Origin: Comamonadaceae bacterium | GTDB taxonomy: Bacteria; Pseudomonadota; Gammaproteobacteria; Burkholderiales; Burkholderiaceae_C | Reading direction: 5' to 3' | DNA: 64,000 nt | NCBI GenBank assembly: GCA_947372865.1 | Contig: CANBVJ010000008.1 | Coordinates: 1-64,000 of the forward strand | Part shown: piece by piece, positions 62,737 to 64,000 of the stretch | Layout of the letters: each line of letters starts with the position of its first letter | Numbering within the stretch: the stretch's first letter is position 1 | The notes under the pieces: model-generated | The model's input: the letters and a program-made list of their open reading frames with translations, nothing else | Told to the model about the DNA's origin: nothing | Databases searched by the model: none | Translations under genes and position numbers: made by a program

Positions 62737-63453
62737 TTAAATCAGCGCCGCTGTGCGCAGGCCTTCAAGGTTGACGATGGTGAGCCGCGAGTAGCTGACC
62801 CGCAGCAAGGCCTTGGCGGTCAGTGCCTGCAGCACTGCGTTGATGCCTTGGCGGCTTACACCTAACCAGTCGCCCAGGTCTTCTTGGGAAATCTTGATCT
62901 TTAACACCAGCCCGCCCGGGCGCTGTTCGCCATACAGGCTTGAGAGCGCAATCAGCAGGCGGGCAACGCGGGCTTCGATCGGCATGCCGGAGTCGGCCGC
63001 CAGTCGTTCGTGCAGCAGGCGGCTGCGGAAGGCCAGTTGCACCTCGAAGGCCCGGCCCAAACCGGGATCGCTCTGGCGCAACTCGCGCACGGCGGGCCCG
63101 GGAATGCGAAGGACGAGGGTGTTGGCGCTGCGGGCAATCTGGTCGTTGATATGGCCCAGGCCGTCGAGCATGCTGATGATGCCCACCACATCGCCGGGCT
63201 GCATGAAGCTGATGAGGTGGCGGTGCCCGTCGGAATTCAGGATGCGCGTCTCCAACGAGCCTTGCACTACAAGACACAAGGCGTCAAAAGGCTGCCCGCG
63301 CAGGATCAGAGCTTCGCCTTTGCCGAGCCTGAGCATGCTGCCAGCGGCCACCAGGCTGTCGAGCGTTTGGGGCAGGCAATCCCTAAAACCAAGGGTTTCT
63401 ACCAAGATCGCGAGCGCGACTTCCTTGGGATTTGAGGGGTTAATTTTTGTCAT
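62737..63453 (-). CDS. Crp/Fnr family transcriptional regulator
   Basis: 238 residues: a cyclic-nucleotide-binding-type beta-roll (about residues 30-150, LRLGKGEALILRGQPFDALC, FMQPGDVVGIISML) and a winged-helix C-domain with the recognition helix in ISQEDLGDWLGVSRQGINAV. No N-terminal cysteine cluster as in Fnr, so it does not look like an oxygen sensor of that type; the effector is unknown. A TGTCA-N6-TGACA palindrome overlaps its start codon. Divergent from a TPP-enzyme gene. Confidence 0.9.
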   Translation of the reverse strand: MTKINPSNPKEVALAILVETLGFRDCLPQTLDSLVAAGSMLRLGKGEALILRGQPFDALCLVVQGSLETRILNSDGHRHLISFMQPGDVVGIISMLDGLGHINDQIARSANTLVLRIPGPAVRELRQSDPGLGRAFEVQLAFRSRLLHERLAADSGMPIEARVARLLIALSSLYGEQRPGGLVLKIKISQEDLGDWLGVSRQGINAVLQALTAKALLRVSYSRLTIVNLEGLRTAALI

Positions 63454-63463
63454 TGATTTGACA
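63448..63463. promoter_or_regulatory. Palindrome TGTCA-N6-TGACA (candidate Crp/Fnr-type operator)
   Basis: Has the half-site length and spacing of CRP-family sites (TGTGA-N6-TCACA) with altered bases. It overlaps the ATG of the regulator gene and lies 75 bp before the divergent TPP-enzyme gene. Confidence 0.5.
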
Positions 63464-63537
63464 GATTTGAAAGAGTTGAGTTTCTAGACTGGCCGACTTG
63501 TTTGATCATAGCCATGCAGCCTTCCCAAGGAGACCCG

Positions 63538-64000
63538 ATGGGCCCAAGCGACCACACTATCAGTGCCACTGCCGCCGTAACCGCGCTGCGGCGCAACCAA
63601 GTTGACCATGTAGTGACCGTGCCGGACTGGATCCAGCTATCGCTGCATGACCGGCTCAACAAGGGGGTTGAGGGCATCCGCGTCATCAACGCCTGTAACG
63701 AGAACCAGGTTGTTACCGTCGCTGCGGGCCTGACCATAGGCGGCAAGCGACCCTTGGTGATGATGCAAAACCAGGGCCTCTACAACTGCTTTAACACCTT
63801 GCGCGCGGTGTGCCTGGATGCGCACATCCCTATGGTGTTCCTGGTGGGCCAGTTTGGCCGCGAGTTCAGCAACATCGGCCACCCCACCGCTGAGTCCGGC
63901 CGCACCATGGTGCGCATTGCGGAGCCCTTCCTGGCGTCCATCGGTGTGCCCTTTCACATTCTGGACACTGAGGCCGACCTACTGAAGCTGGACCAGGCCT
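63538..64000 (+). CDS. Thiamine pyrophosphate-binding protein, sulfo-/phosphonopyruvate decarboxylase alpha-like (right end cut)
   Basis: The first 154 residues run to the window edge without a stop. The pattern fits the N-terminal TPP-enzyme domain: VTVPDWIQLSLHDRLNKG, CNENQVVTVAAGLTIGGKRP with the catalytic-type Glu, and QNQGLYNCFNTLRA. This resembles the alpha subunits of sulfopyruvate decarboxylases or phosphonopyruvate decarboxylases; the second half or subunit should lie to the right. AAGGAGA before the ATG at 63538 supports this start over an in-frame ATG at 63514. Confidence 0.8.
   Translation, partial: MGPSDHTISATAAVTALRRNQVDHVVTVPDWIQLSLHDRLNKGVEGIRVINACNENQVVTVAAGLTIGGKRPLVMMQNQGLYNCFNTLRAVCLDAHIPMVFLVGQFGREFSNIGHPTAESGRTMVRIAEPFLASIGVPFHILDTEADLLKLDQA

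Overview
The window comes from a Gram-negative betaproteobacterium, most likely a Comamonadaceae member close to Rhodoferax or Polaromonas. This rests on gene order and recognisable proteins: an mla-bolA-murA-his-tat block, short-form HisG, a petABC-sspAB block, a phaC-phaA-phaB block and a B12-riboswitch-controlled btu operon. The DNA is GC-rich with G/C-ending codons almost throughout. The clear exception is a small AT-richer patch near 62.0-62.5 kb. Both ends cut through genes (gltB at the left, a TPP-binding enzyme gene at the right).

Layout. 1-3.1 kb: end of gltB and gltD (ammonia assimilation). 3.2-20.2 kb: an almost uninterrupted plus-strand run with mlaFEDACB (outer-membrane lipid asymmetry), an ABC-2 exporter pair, ibaG/bolA, murA, the histidine genes hisGDCBHAFIE with an aldose-epimerase-like gene between hisA and hisF, a HIT protein and tatABC. 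20.2-27.6 kb: an HtrA-type protease on the minus strand, a NIF3 protein, pdxA, petABC (cytochrome bc1) and sspAB. 27.7-34.8 kb: tRNA-Thr, tRNA-Leu, rnr, a DnaQ/GIY-YIG fusion nuclease, a 56-codon gene coupled to a NUDIX hydrolase, an FAH-family hydrolase, a monooxygenase-fold protein, the laccase-domain protein and a small membrane protein. 34.9-38.7 kb: phaC, phaA and phaB, ended by a strong terminator. 38.7-40.4 kb: TSUP permease, 6S RNA, zapA and a coiled-coil partner gene. 40.4-48.7 kb: cobalamin riboswitch, btuB, a leaderless BtuF-like protein, btuF, btuC, btuD, cobQ and an NAD(P)H-hydrate dehydratase. 48.7-53.7 kb: REP-like repeats, nth, an aminotransferase, a YoaK-type protein, phoD and a DUF3820 protein, then a G-rich repeat. 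53.7-60.2 kb: serB, vapBC, mfd (minus strand) and ispDF (plus strand). 60.3-64 kb: tRNA-Gly, tRNA-Phe, a TPR protein, a DUF486 protein, tRNA-Arg(CCT), an integration scar, a Crp/Fnr regulator and a divergent TPP enzyme.

Most of the window is conserved housekeeping sequence with overlapping stop/start codons that imply translational coupling. The least ordinary places are: (1) the scar at tRNA-Arg(CCT), where the promoter-proximal half of the tRNA is repeated 678 bp away and encloses the 3' part of a NucS-like PD-(D/E)XK nuclease gene; (2) a signal-peptide-less BtuF paralogue in the B12 operon; (3) paired REP-like elements at 48.87-49.09 kb; (4) a hairpin plus potential G-quadruplex between convergent genes at 53.65-53.72 kb; (5) a vapBC cassette with a perfect palindrome between mfd and serB; (6) several genes that are easily overlooked (6S RNA, the 56-codon ORF). 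I saw no CRISPR array, transposase, prophage cluster or convincing new multi-gene system.
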